Origin: Nostoc sp. TCL26-01
GTDB lineage: Bacteria > Cyanobacteriota > Cyanobacteriia > Cyanobacteriales > Nostocaceae
Direction of reading: 5' to 3'
DNA length: 64,000 nucleotides
Assembly: GCF_013393945.1 (NCBI RefSeq)
Contig: NZ_CP040297.1
Span: forward strand, 5,426,001 to 5,490,000
The translations under genes and the position numbers were made by a program. Of the stretch, positions 15,222-23,679 are shown one piece after another; position 1 is the first letter of the stretch; each line of letters begins with the position of its first letter. A model generated the notes under the pieces. It saw nothing but the letters and a program-made list of their open reading frames with translations. It did not search any database and was not told the origin of the DNA.

Positions 15222-18038
15222 ATGGCTCGATATGCGCTGGTAATTGGCATTGCCAAGTATGACAACTTCACTAACCTACCAAAAGCTGTTAATGATGCCA
15301 CACACATTGCCCAAGTATTTAGTCAACATGGTCGATTTGATGTTCAGCCATTACCAGGAAAGTTAATCGAAAGTGAGAATTGCTGGCAAGTCACGCCTGA
15401 TAAAAAGTTAACAGGCAAAGAACTAGGACAAGTATTGAGAGTATTTTTGTTAGAGAAAGCCAAAGGTGCAGAGGCATTAATTTACTTTGCCGGACACGGT
15501 TTTGAAGCAACTAGCCTGACGGGAGAACCAAAAGGATATTTGGCGACATCTGATTGTAGTAAAGATGGACAAAATGCGATCGCTTTTGATGATTTCAACA
15601 CCCTGATTAGTAAATCCCAACTCAGCAGCCTTGTCGTATTGTTAGATTGCTGTTATGCAGGGTCTTTATTAGAGCGAAGCTTTATCAAGTCTAGTTTTCC
15701 GGTGTTCAACAGTAAACAAGACTATTGTTTAATTACCGCCTCCCGCGCTTTTGAAAGAGCCAGAGAAGATGCAGAAGGGGGAATTTTTACCAAAGCAGTC
15801 ATCACCGGACTAGCTAACTCAGAAGCAGATGAGACTACCGGAGAAATCAACGTCAATGATTTGATGAGCTTTGTGACACGCAAACTCAAGGGAAGCGGAC
15901 AAGAAGCCATTTACATGGGTGGTGGGAGATCAATTCCTCTGGTTTGGTATCCGCCGAGAAATCCGGTAACTGCTGGGGTGGTGAGTGAAGAATGTCCATA
16001 CCGAGGGTTAGAAGCTTTTGATAAACAACACGCCAAATTCTTTTTTGGTCGGCAAAAAGTTGTCAACTATATCCAACAAAAATTAACACAAGCTAATTTT
16101 GTCCCCATTATTGGCGCTTCCGGGAGTGGTAAATCTTCTGTAGTCCGGGCGGGTTTGATTCCAGCGCTAGAAAAAAATGGTTGGCGAATCTTAGCAACAA
16201 TTTTGCCTGGAGTCGAACCTTTAGCAGAGTTAAAACGAGCCTTTACCCAATGCTTTGAACGCACGCAAATTAGAGAAATTTCAGCTTTGATTGACACAGA
16301 AGGTTTATCTGGCGTAGTTTCTAGGCTGACTGGTTCTGAGCGTTGGTTGTTGGTGGTTGATCAATTTGAAGAGATTTTTACCCTTGGTGCTAAGGAAGAA
16401 GAGAAACAGCGATTTATTGAGTTGTTAACCCAGTGTTCTGAAGAACGGTTAGCAATTGTCACCACCATGCGGGCTGATTTTCTGGAATATTGTTTAAGCT
16501 ACGAGTCGCTGACGCAAATAATTCAAGAACAAGCAGTGTATATGCCGCCATTATTAGGGGCAGAATTAGAAGAAGCGATCGCATCCCCAGCTATGTTACA
16601 AGGTTATCAATTACAAAGGGGATTGCTGGGAGCAATTCAGCAAGAAGTATTAGGACAAGAGAAAGGCTGCTTACCATTATTGCAGTTTGCCCTCACAGAA
16701 CTTTGGGAACAACGCGAACAACAAACGCACCAGTTGACAGTAGCTAAGTTTAATAATTTGGGTGGAGTCATTGGAGCATTAAATCGTCATGCAGAAAACT
16801 TGTATGCAGGTTTTACGGAACAACAGCAAGGTTGGGTAAAGCGGATTTTGTTGAAGTTGGTACGTACTGGTGCAGCAGACCAGGATACGCGACAGCGACA
16901 ATTGAAAATAAAGTTGTTGAGTGTTGCTGGTGATAACTTAAATGAGCAGCAAGACATAAGTGATGTTTTAGAAAATTTAATTCAAGGGCGTTTGTTAGTA
17001 ACTGACTGCGAATCTACAGGAGAAATTTTGATAGATTTATCTCATGAGGCATTAATAGAAGGTTGGCAAAGATTAACTCAATGGAGAAACGAAGGTAGAG
17101 AACTCAGACGAATTATTGACCGTATGGAAGATGCTTTACAAGAGTGGCAAGAACACCCCAAGGATGAAAATTTGATGATGGGTGGACTACTATCTCAAGT
17201 TCGACAAAAATGGCAAGAAATAGAATTAGAAGTACACATGTCAATTAAAGAGTTTTATCAAAATAGTATTTTCTTTGAAGAAGCGCAACGTCAGAAATAT
17301 GAAGTAGCCAATAAGACAAAAGCTGTATTTTTGGCAAATATGAGCCACGAATTACGCACACCTTTAAATGCTGTGGTTGGATTGAGCCAACTACTGCAAG
17401 ATGATTTAACTGACCTCAAATTATCAACAGAACTTATAACTGACTTAGAACTCATCAACTCGGCGAGTAGACATTTACTGGAACTAATTAACGACATTCT
17501 TGACGTGTCAAAAATTGAAGCTGGTAAAATGATTCTCTATCCAGAAATATTTGAGATTTCTAAATTAATTAATAACATTGTTTCCACAGTTAAATCAGCT
17601 ATAGAAAAAAATACAAATGTGTTAGAAGTCCATTTTGATCAAGATTTAGGCACGATGTATGCTGATCAAACTAGAGTGAGACAAGTATTATTAAACCTGT
17701 TAAGTAATGCTGCTAAATTTACTACTAACGGCAAGATCACACTAACAGTTCAAAAAGATAGACAAAACTGTCTGCCAGAAGCTTACCTGGAAATGATTAC
17801 TTTCACAGTTACCGATACAGGTATTGGTATTTCTCCTGCTCAACAGCAACAACTATTTCAACCTTTTACTCAAGGAGATAATTCAATTAACAAAAAGTAT
17901 GGAGGTACAGGACTAGGATTAGCTATCAGCAAGCATTTTTGCAAGATGATGGGGGGTGAAATTCTTGTCAACAGTCAATTAGGAACTGGTTCTACCTTCA
18001 CAGTTAATTTACCATTAGTAAAATCAGAGGATGTGTGA
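15222..18038 (+). CDS. Caspase-like protease / nSTAND ATPase / histidine kinase fusion
   Basis: 938 aa from ATG 15222 (MARYALVIGIAKYDNFTNLP); the frame is open back to a GTG at 15165 but that part is not caspase-like. Domains: a C14 caspase-like protease (1-245) with catalytic H92 in FAGHGFE and C144 in LLDCCYAG; an nSTAND1-type ATPase (about 257-640) opening CPYRGLEAF, with Walker A GASGSGKSS (298-306) and Walker B LLVVDQFEE; a helical linker; and a histidine kinase (about 695-938) with phospho-acceptor H709 in MSHELRTPLN, N-box LLNLLSNAAKF, DTGIGIS and GGTGLGLAISK. No membrane segment or receiver domain is present. STAND proteins usually end in sensor repeats; here a kinase occupies that end. 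A switch coupling proteolysis and phosphotransfer is inferred. Confidence 0.9.
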   Translation: MARYALVIGIAKYDNFTNLPKAVNDATHIAQVFSQHGRFDVQPLPGKLIESENCWQVTPDKKLTGKELGQVLRVFLLEKAKGAEALIYFAGHGFEATSLTGEPKGYLATSDCSKDGQNAIAFDDFNTLISKSQLSSLVVLLDCCYAGSLLERSFIKSSFPVFNSKQDYCLITASRAFERAREDAEGGIFTKAVITGLANSEADETTGEINVNDLMSFVTRKLKGSGQEAIYMGGGRSIPLVWYPPRNPVTAGVVSEECPYRGLEAFDKQHAKFFFGRQKVVNYIQQKLTQANFVPIIGASGSGKSSVVRAGLIPALEKNGWRILATILPGVEPLAELKRAFTQCFERTQIREISALIDTEGLSGVVSRLTGSERWLLVVDQFEEIFTLGAKEEEKQRFIELLTQCSEERLAIVTTMRADFLEYCLSYESLTQIIQEQAVYMPPLLGAELEEAIASPAMLQGYQLQRGLLGAIQQEVLGQEKGCLPLLQFALTELWEQREQQTHQLTVAKFNNLGGVIGALNRHAENLYAGFTEQQQGWVKRILLKLVRTGAADQDTRQRQLKIKLLSVAGDNLNEQQDISDVLENLIQGRLLVTDCESTGEILIDLSHEALIEGWQRLTQWRNEGRELRRIIDRMEDALQEWQEHPKDENLMMGGLLSQVRQKWQEIELEVHMSIKEFYQNSIFFEEAQRQKYEVANKTKAVFLANMSHELRTPLNAVVGLSQLLQDDLTDLKLSTELITDLELINSASRHLLELINDILDVSKIEAGKMILYPEIFEISKLINNIVSTVKSAIEKNTNVLEVHFDQDLGTMYADQTRVRQVLLNLLSNAAKFTTNGKITLTVQKDRQNCLPEAYLEMITFTVTDTGIGISPAQQQQLFQPFTQGDNSINKKYGGTGLGLAISKHFCKMMGGEILVNSQLGTGSTFTVNLPLVKSEDV

Positions 18039-18189
18039 GATTTGATTTGATCTAGTACTGTCACATCTTCACGAATCCGCAAACTGAGGAGACAAAAGCC
18101 GCTTGCGAAGTCTGCCGCAAATATGTTTGGAGTCAAGCAGCAGATGAAAACAGCAAGTAAGAAGAAAATAACACGAAAGATGAAGTTCT

Positions 18190-18380
18190 CATCTGCAACG
18201 TTGAGCTTTGAAACTGTAAGTTTCGAGATAAAAACACTAAACTCCGAGTTCAGAACTCGAAACTTCAAGCTGGGAACTCGACATTTTGAGTTCAGAACAG
18301 GAAACTTTGTGCTTGGAACTCGGAACACCAAGCTGAGAACATGGAACTTTGAGATGGGAAGTTGGAACTTCGGGCTTTGA
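18190..18380. repeat. Degenerate tandem repeat block
   Basis: About 190 bp of loosely repeated units of roughly 18-20 bp built on GGAACTTNGAG / CTCGGAAC / GAACTCG motifs, for example GGAACTTTGAGATGGGAAG. Frames remain open on both strands (18123-18380 plus, 17975-18331 minus) because of the repetition, not because of a gene. The sequence 18039-18190 shows nothing notable. Confidence 0.65.
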
Positions 18381-18477
18381 GGTGCAATTATTGTGAGCGA
18401 AAAGCGATCGCTCAGTGTAGCGTTAGTATGAGTTATCTTCTATTCGAGTGTTTTGCTCATATTTGGCGATCGCTTCT

Positions 18478-18564
18478 TTAATGATTTTGGTTCGGAATTA
18501 CCTGAATCATTCCAGTTTGGAAAACTGCATCATATAGGATATGTGTGTCAATCAGGTAGCTCAT
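18478..18564 (-). pseudogene. PIN-domain toxin remnant with internal deletion
   Basis: A 28-aa frame begins MSYLIDTHIL, the canonical start of VapC/PIN toxins, where D6 is the first catalytic Asp. It then passes directly into a short tail ending VIPNQNH at 18478. A full PIN protein is about 125-140 aa, so roughly 100 residues are missing. The ATG (18564) overlaps the TGA of the upstream antitoxin in the usual ATGA arrangement, which supports the assignment. The remnant lacks the other acidic residues and should be inactive. Confidence 0.55.
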
Positions 18565-18761
18565 TCCCATTCCTGAAGTTCCTCTTCTGGTAATGGCTCA
18601 AAAAAAGCATCGCTGAGTTTTCCTGTTAGTATTCCTGGGGTGCGGGGCTGGGAAGCTTCTCGATCTAGACCTAAGCGAAAGTAGTGAACTATATCATAAA
18701 TTTCTGCGAGTTTTTCTTCAGGGATTTCTTGCAGTTCTTGGACAATTTTCTGAATCAGCAT
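18561..18761 (-). CDS. VapB/DUF2281-like antitoxin
   Basis: 66 aa starting MLIQKIVQELQEIPEEKLAE, followed by IYDIVHYFRLGL and an acidic tail EPLPEEELQEWE. The L-x-x-I-P-x-x-K-L-x-E-x-Y-x-x-I/V-x-Y-F pattern is characteristic of DUF2281-type antitoxins paired with PIN toxins. The tail would neutralise a toxin, but only a 28-aa toxin stub follows (18478-18564, overlapping by 3-4 bases). It is therefore an orphan antitoxin, retained perhaps by chance or to counter related toxins elsewhere. Confidence 0.75.
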   Translation of the reverse strand: MLIQKIVQELQEIPEEKLAEIYDIVHYFRLGLDREASQPRTPGILTGKLSDAFFEPLPEEELQEWE

Positions 18762-18764
18762 AAG

Positions 18765-19061
18765 TCAAACCCTCTGTATTTCGTGGTTAATTGGATTTAC
18801 GCTTCGTTTATTATGGCTCATCTTGGGAATATAGCAGAAAAGCACTTAACATTAAAGCACTTAACATTTGGCTATAAAAACAGGAATTTTTGAGCTTATA
18901 ACACCAACATTCGAGATAGGATCTGCAATAGTGTGTGAGAAGTGTGAGAAAAGCGATCGCCCAGTGTAGCATTAGGATGAATTATCTTTTATTTGCACTT
19001 CTTGCTTAGGGACTTTTATCCCTCTTTTGTTACTTTAGGAAAAGAAAAATTGACAAGAAAC
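18765..19061. other. Intergenic, nothing notable
   Basis: No gene supported. It contains an AAAGCACTTAACATT direct repeat (about 18839-18868) and a GCGATCGC site near 18953. A block around 18946-18990 (AAAAGCGATCGCCCAGTGTAG) repeats the sequence at about 18398-18421 upstream, so the toxin-antitoxin locus is flanked by direct repeats. Confidence 0.5.
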
Positions 19062-19475
19062 TCAACTAGCAACAGAGAAACTGACTGGAGAAGCGCGAAA
19101 ATCATTCATAAAGTCGATTAATCTCAAAAAGCAACGCTTCATACCAGGAATGTTAAATACTGTGAGCCAAGGTTGAATCAAACAGTAAAAAATATAGGGT
19201 TGAATGAGCAATCTCAGATTATTTAAGGCACTCTTCCATGTGATACCAGATTCCCAATTAGGATGTTGACTATATTGAGAACCATTAAAGTCTATTGATG
19301 AAGATGATTCTGAAATAGATGTTGATTGAGTTTGGGCATGAAGTTGAAAATAAGTAGCCTGAATGGCTAACACTAATTTAATCACGCCGGAGGGGGAAGC
19401 GGTGGTGCTAGCCCAGATGATGAGGCGGTTTCCGGTGCACAAATGAATACTGCTCACTATGTCAACTACCTGCAT
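19062..19475 (-). CDS. Hypothetical protein, doubtful
   Basis: A 137-codon frame, start 19475, without a clear ribosome site. The N-terminal part reads MQVVDIVSSIHLCTGN; the middle is Ser/Gln-rich and the C-terminal half has hydrophobic stretches (LIQPYIFYCLIQPWLTVF). No domain is recognised and the composition is not clearly that of a conserved gene. It may be a decayed gene or a chance frame. An internal ATG would not improve the case. Confidence 0.3.
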   Translation of the reverse strand: MQVVDIVSSIHLCTGNRLIIWASTTASPSGVIKLVLAIQATYFQLHAQTQSTSISESSSSIDFNGSQYSQHPNWESGITWKSALNNLRLLIQPYIFYCLIQPWLTVFNIPGMKRCFLRLIDFMNDFRASPVSFSVAS

Positions 19476-19873
19476 ATATAACTATAAATATAAATTTATT
19501 ATCAAGCAGCTAATACAACATTTGCTGTATTAATGATGGTTATTAACCGTCTAAACTTTCCTTGCATTCCATTAAAAATTGTGAAATATTAGAACAATGA
19601 ACTGCGCTATCGATAAACTCCAAGCGACTTTCACCAAAGCATTTGTCACGTTGGACACTTGAAGCCAGCAACTATATGTGCTGCTGCAATAGTATTCTGC
19701 CCAAGTCTAATGTCTTGAGGCGAACGCTATTGTGCGCCCGTTGTCTTTTACGTTGACAAAGCCTGCACTTATATCCCTATACATAAAAAATCTTTGTGAT
19801 GATTATCGCATCATTTTTTATGCAGAATAAAGCTTGCTCATTTGTCATTTTTGTCTCACGATAGGAGGAAGAT
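19476..19873. other. Intergenic region upstream of the DUF4397 gene
   Basis: No gene is supported. A hairpin TAATACA...TGTATTA lies near 19510-19532. A GCGAACGCTATTGTGCGCCC segment near 19719-19738 looks like part of a dispersed repeat. The 3' part presumably carries the promoter of the gene at 19874. Confidence 0.45.
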
Positions 19874-20752
19874 ATGTTTCTACCAAGACAACTATTCTTA
19901 GGTGCTTTGACATTATCTTTAATTAGTTTGACTAGTTATCCATACAAAAGTTTAGCCAATTCTCAACTATCTACAAAGCCCGTACAAGAATTTTACACTG
20001 CAAGCCTAGTAAATACTCTTCTAGATCCTCTTCTAAACCCTTATAAATGCCCTACCAAATTAAGAGTTATTAACGCTGCGGTTGCGACTGCATCACCAGT
20101 TGATGTCATTGTCAACGGTAAAAAAGTTTTGGAGAATGTAGATTTTCGTCAAGCTAGTAAATATGTAAATGTAACACCAGGAAATCTTCAGGTACTTTTT
20201 GTCCAATCTGGTACTCTCAGTACCATTGCTTCTAGAACCTTTACAGGAGCGCCTAATAGTGCTTATACAGTAGCGATAACAGGAACACTACAAGGTCCCC
20301 CAGGTCAACCATTATTTAATCAATCACCCTTTGTGATTCCAGAGGATTTAACACAGCCTAATCCAGGTAAATTTAAAGGACGTTGGTATCGCTTTTCGGA
20401 AACTAGCGCTGTTATAGATTTCCGTATTAGCAAATCCTCTAGCCCAAATGTGGATGAAACTCGTATCACAGACCTGACACCCAAAACTGCTATTCCTTAC
20501 CCAGAACTTACAGCTGGTGAATATAACTTCAATCCAGTTCTACCTGACCAATTTGACCCATTGATCAATAATGCCTTCAACCCACCAATCACAGTAGAAG
20601 TTGCGAATCAACAAGTCCCGGCCGGAGTCATTTTTGATGTAATTGCTACAGGTAATGGCTTAGGCCAAGCACCTAACTCACTGCTACTTACAACTGCCTC
20701 AACACAAACAGCGCCTCCTGATGCCAATGGGTGTAATCAGATTGTGCAGTAA
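19874..20752 (+). CDS. Exported DUF4397-domain protein
   Basis: 292 aa, start 19874 with ATAGGAGGAAGAT upstream, a strong ribosome site. A signal peptide (MFLPRQLFLGALTLSLISLT, with a cleavage-like SLANS near 29) directs export. Residues about 60-180 form a DUF4397 domain, with LRVINAAVATASPVDVIVNG and VNVTPGNLQVLFV. The remainder is beta-rich with many Pro and Asn, and a lone C-terminal cysteine. Such proteins are periplasmic or cell-surface beta-sandwich proteins, perhaps binding ligands; no catalytic residues are seen. Monocistronic. Confidence 0.8.
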   Translation: MFLPRQLFLGALTLSLISLTSYPYKSLANSQLSTKPVQEFYTASLVNTLLDPLLNPYKCPTKLRVINAAVATASPVDVIVNGKKVLENVDFRQASKYVNVTPGNLQVLFVQSGTLSTIASRTFTGAPNSAYTVAITGTLQGPPGQPLFNQSPFVIPEDLTQPNPGKFKGRWYRFSETSAVIDFRISKSSSPNVDETRITDLTPKTAIPYPELTAGEYNFNPVLPDQFDPLINNAFNPPITVEVANQQVPAGVIFDVIATGNGLGQAPNSLLLTTASTQTAPPDANGCNQIVQ

Positions 20753-21047
20753 GCAAGATCAACTTAGTGAGGCATTTTTGTCCATAGGATCTGAGAAAAT
20801 AAAGTGGTAAAAAATAGGGGGAATTTATCCCCCACAAAAAAATAAATGTTGCCACAATCAGACCAAAATATCTTCAGAAAGCATTTGAGTGAACAGTAGT
20901 ATCTGACGCTAGAAATACTGTTGCTATTGAGAATAGTGATTATCTTCGGCGGACGGACACGACATAGCGCATTTCGTGATGAAATTAGCAATTCTTCCCT
21001 CTGTTGCCGATAATAGTTTTAGAGCTAATTATTCAAGAGGTCTGATT

Positions 21048-21644
21048 GTGGTTTTTGCTCAAACCAGTCTCTCAAGTGTAGCAACTCGCCTCACCTTAGA
21101 CGAGTATCGGGCTATGGAACAAACCAATCCAGAACGCCATGAATACCGCAACGGAGAGATTATAACTATGTCGGGAGGTTCGGAATCTCATAGTGCGATC
21201 GCCAGCAACTTCTTAATTTACTTAGGGTTTTTACTGAGAGACACTGATTTTCGTTTGTATAACAGTGACTTGCGAGTTTGGATTCCTGAATATCAGTGCG
21301 GCACTTATACCGACTTGATGGTTGTTAATGGTGAACCAGAGTTCAATGGCAATCGCAATGATGAAATTCTCAATCCAATGGTGATTGTTGAAGTTCTATC
21401 GCCCTCTACCGAAGCATACGACCGAGGCGAAAAGTTCAGAAAATATCGCTCTATTGCCAGCTTTTGTGAATATCTGCTTGTGAGCCAAACTGAACCCTAC
21501 GTTGAGCAGTATCAAAATCAGGATCGTAACAGTAATGATCGCTGGCTATGGCAAGTTCACTCTAACATTGAACAGACGATCCTTGTGCATAGTTTAAACG
21601 TAGAAATTCCCCTGACTGAAATCTATCGTCGCATTAATTTTTAA
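21048..21644 (+). CDS. Uma2-family (DUF820) putative nuclease
   Basis: The start is set at GTG 21048 because AAGAGG lies about 8 bases upstream and the family usually begins just before TRLTLDEYRAME; an in-frame ATG at 20976 would add 24 unlikely residues. About 198 aa. The PD-(D/E)XK-like core is visible: E in HEYRNGEIITMSGG, D in YTDLMVVNGEPEF, and the VIVEVLSPST motif with E followed by a conserved Arg/Lys region (DRGEKFRKYRS). Uma2 proteins are very abundant in cyanobacteria; the function is uncertain, with nuclease activity presumed from fold. Confidence 0.85.
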   Translation: MVFAQTSLSSVATRLTLDEYRAMEQTNPERHEYRNGEIITMSGGSESHSAIASNFLIYLGFLLRDTDFRLYNSDLRVWIPEYQCGTYTDLMVVNGEPEFNGNRNDEILNPMVIVEVLSPSTEAYDRGEKFRKYRSIASFCEYLLVSQTEPYVEQYQNQDRNSNDRWLWQVHSNIEQTILVHSLNVEIPLTEIYRRINF

Positions 21645-21666
21645 CAAACTTAATCTTTCATTATTG

Positions 21667-23154
21667 CTATGAGTGAAATAGCTCAATCACTGCGGGCTTA
21701 GTTACTTTCCCCATGGCGTTGCGTGGTAATTCAGCAACTGTCAAAATGCGAGTGGGGATCTTATAAACTGCTAATTGCTCTTTTGCCCAACTCCTAAAAG
21801 ATTCTAATGTCAATTGGCTCTGGGGTTTTAATACTAACGCTGCACACACTCGCTCACCCCACTCAGGATCGGCAATCCCAACCACTGCACATTCTTGAAT
21901 ATCTGGATGGGTTCTTAACACTTCTTCAATTTCCAAAGCGGAAACCTTATAGCCACCGGTTTTGATGATATCGACGCTCATCCGTCCGAGAATGCGGTAG
22001 TTATTGTTCTCGACTACAGCCATATCTCCTGTACAAAACCAGCCATCTCGAAAGGCTTTAGCGGTTGCTGGGGGGTTTTGCCAATATTCTAAAAACACTC
22101 CAGGGCTTTTGACTTGGATTTCTCCTGGTGTTTCTGGTGGGACTAAATCTCCGCTTTCATCAACTAATCTGACTTGTACTTGCGGTAAAGGCTGACCCAC
22201 ATAACCAGAGTATCGCTGACCGTGTAAAGGGTTGGATAGTGCCATGCCGATTTCCGTCATTCCATAGCGTTCTAGCAGAAAATGACCGCTAATACTCTGC
22301 CACTTTTCTAAAACTTGGACTGGTAAAGCGGCTGAACCAGAAACCATCAGTCGCATTTTGGCACACCCTGCCGTCATAGCTTGCTGGCGTGCTGGAGTAG
22401 CCTTTTCCCAAGCAGCAATTAATTTTACATAAATTGTTGGTACTGCCATAAATAGGGTTAAGTCACCATCACAAATCCGATTCCATACAACTTCGGCATC
22501 AAATTTGTGTAACATATGACACTTGGCTCCAGACCATAAAGCGCAGGTCAGGACATTGACAATTCCATGAATATGATGTAGGGGAAGTACGTGCAGAATG
22601 CGATCGCTCGATGTCCATTCCCAAGCAGTGACTAAGCTTGTCACTTGAGCTTGGATATTTTGGTGAGTTGTCACAACACCTTTGGGTTTGCCTGTTGTCC
22701 CGCTAGTGTAGAGAATTAATGCCCGTCTAGTGATATCTATTTCTGGAAGACGACTAATCTGATTTGAGAGAGGGTCTGAGGTGAGGATAAAGCGCAATTT
22801 TTTGGCAGTCGCAAGCGATTGCAGTATCTCCTCAAAGTGGGGATGAGCGATAATAATTGATGCGTCTGAGTTGGTAATTACATACTCTAATTCTGGTCTG
22901 GGGTGGGAAACACAAAGCGGTACGGCGATTCCGCCAGCTTGCCAAATCCCCCACAGAGTAGCTACATACTCAAACCCCGGTGGGATGAGAAAAGCAACTC
23001 GCGCCTCTTGTAAATCTTCTGCATCCTCTAACAGGCTTGTGGCAATTTGACTGGAAACATCAAGCAAGTCTTGATAAGTAAATGCTCCCGCATCTGTAGA
23101 AATTGCTACTTTCCCATTATTTGCTTGAACACGAGTAATTAAAGGGAAATTCAC
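21667..23154 (-). CDS. Acyl-CoA synthetase, malonyl-CoA synthetase (MatB/ACSF3)-like
   Basis: 495 aa of the adenylate-forming (ANL) superfamily. The P-loop is ILYTSGTTGKPKGV, the A5 motif is ERYGMTEIGMALSNPL, the A7 motif is WFCTGDMAV and the C-terminal catalytic segment is DIIKTGGYKVSALEIEE with the final PRNAMGKVTK lysine. ERYGMTEIGMALSNPL and SVDIIKTGGYK are particularly close to malonyl/methylmalonyl-CoA synthetases. It would activate a carboxylic acid with ATP and CoA; substrate choice is inference. It stands alone, divergent from the coiled-coil gene at 23254. Confidence 0.85.
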   Translation of the reverse strand: MNFPLITRVQANNGKVAISTDAGAFTYQDLLDVSSQIATSLLEDAEDLQEARVAFLIPPGFEYVATLWGIWQAGGIAVPLCVSHPRPELEYVITNSDASIIIAHPHFEEILQSLATAKKLRFILTSDPLSNQISRLPEIDITRRALILYTSGTTGKPKGVVTTHQNIQAQVTSLVTAWEWTSSDRILHVLPLHHIHGIVNVLTCALWSGAKCHMLHKFDAEVVWNRICDGDLTLFMAVPTIYVKLIAAWEKATPARQQAMTAGCAKMRLMVSGSAALPVQVLEKWQSISGHFLLERYGMTEIGMALSNPLHGQRYSGYVGQPLPQVQVRLVDESGDLVPPETPGEIQVKSPGVFLEYWQNPPATAKAFRDGWFCTGDMAVVENNNYRILGRMSVDIIKTGGYKVSALEIEEVLRTHPDIQECAVVGIADPEWGERVCAALVLKPQSQLTLESFRSWAKEQLAVYKIPTRILTVAELPRNAMGKVTKPAVIELFHS

Positions 23155-23253
23155 TTTTCTTTACCAATTTATCTTTGATTCAGTCTAGTTGATGAGGTGC
23201 GAAAATTACAACAAGGAATTGGAAAATCAAGAGAGTACACAAGAGAAGTCAGC

Positions 23254-23673
23254 ATGACAGATGCACAGCGATTAGATGACGTTGAGGATGAATTAGAGAC
23301 TGTTAAACAGGTGTTGCTATCAACGGCTAGATATGCAGAGTCGGCAAACCAAAGGATTGATAGGTTAATTGAACGCCAAGATTCAACGCAAAAACAGCTT
23401 GACAGTCTAGCTGTAACTGTTCAAGTTATGGGTGAAAGAGTTGATGCGTTTATCAGCAAGACAGATGCTTTTATTAGCAAGACAGATGCTTTTATTAGCA
23501 AGACAGATGCTTTTGTTAGCAAAACAGATGACTTCATTGAAACAACGCAAGCTAGAAATGCTGTGTTTGGGGAAGTGATTTTGCGGCTAGAAGAAAATCA
23601 CGCTTCGACTAATGCTGCCATTGAAAGGCTAGAAAGAATTTTAGTGCGATTAATTCCCCCAAATGAATCTTAA
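23254..23673 (+). CDS. Coiled-coil protein with tandem heptad repeats
   Basis: 139 aa from ATG 23254 (MTDAQRLDDVEDELETVKQV); an open frame back to 23197 is unlikely to be coding. Almost entirely helical. The heptad DAFISKT is repeated four times (about residues 64-91) with a fifth degenerate copy, encoded by near-perfect 21-bp DNA repeats at 23443-23526. A Gln/Arg-rich helix precedes and an ERLERILVRL helix ends the protein. It is a member of the cyanobacterial short coiled-coil family with variable heptad number; function unknown. Confidence 0.7.
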   Translation: MTDAQRLDDVEDELETVKQVLLSTARYAESANQRIDRLIERQDSTQKQLDSLAVTVQVMGERVDAFISKTDAFISKTDAFISKTDAFVSKTDDFIETTQARNAVFGEVILRLEENHASTNAAIERLERILVRLIPPNES

Positions 23674-23679
23674 ACCCTC

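Noticed and set aside
17975..18380. Frames on both strands 3' of the kinase gene
   Set aside because: Kept open by degenerate repeats; no start signal and no conserved domain.
19595..19662. 22-codon frame starting at ATG near 19597
   Set aside because: Too short, no ribosome site and no conservation evidence.
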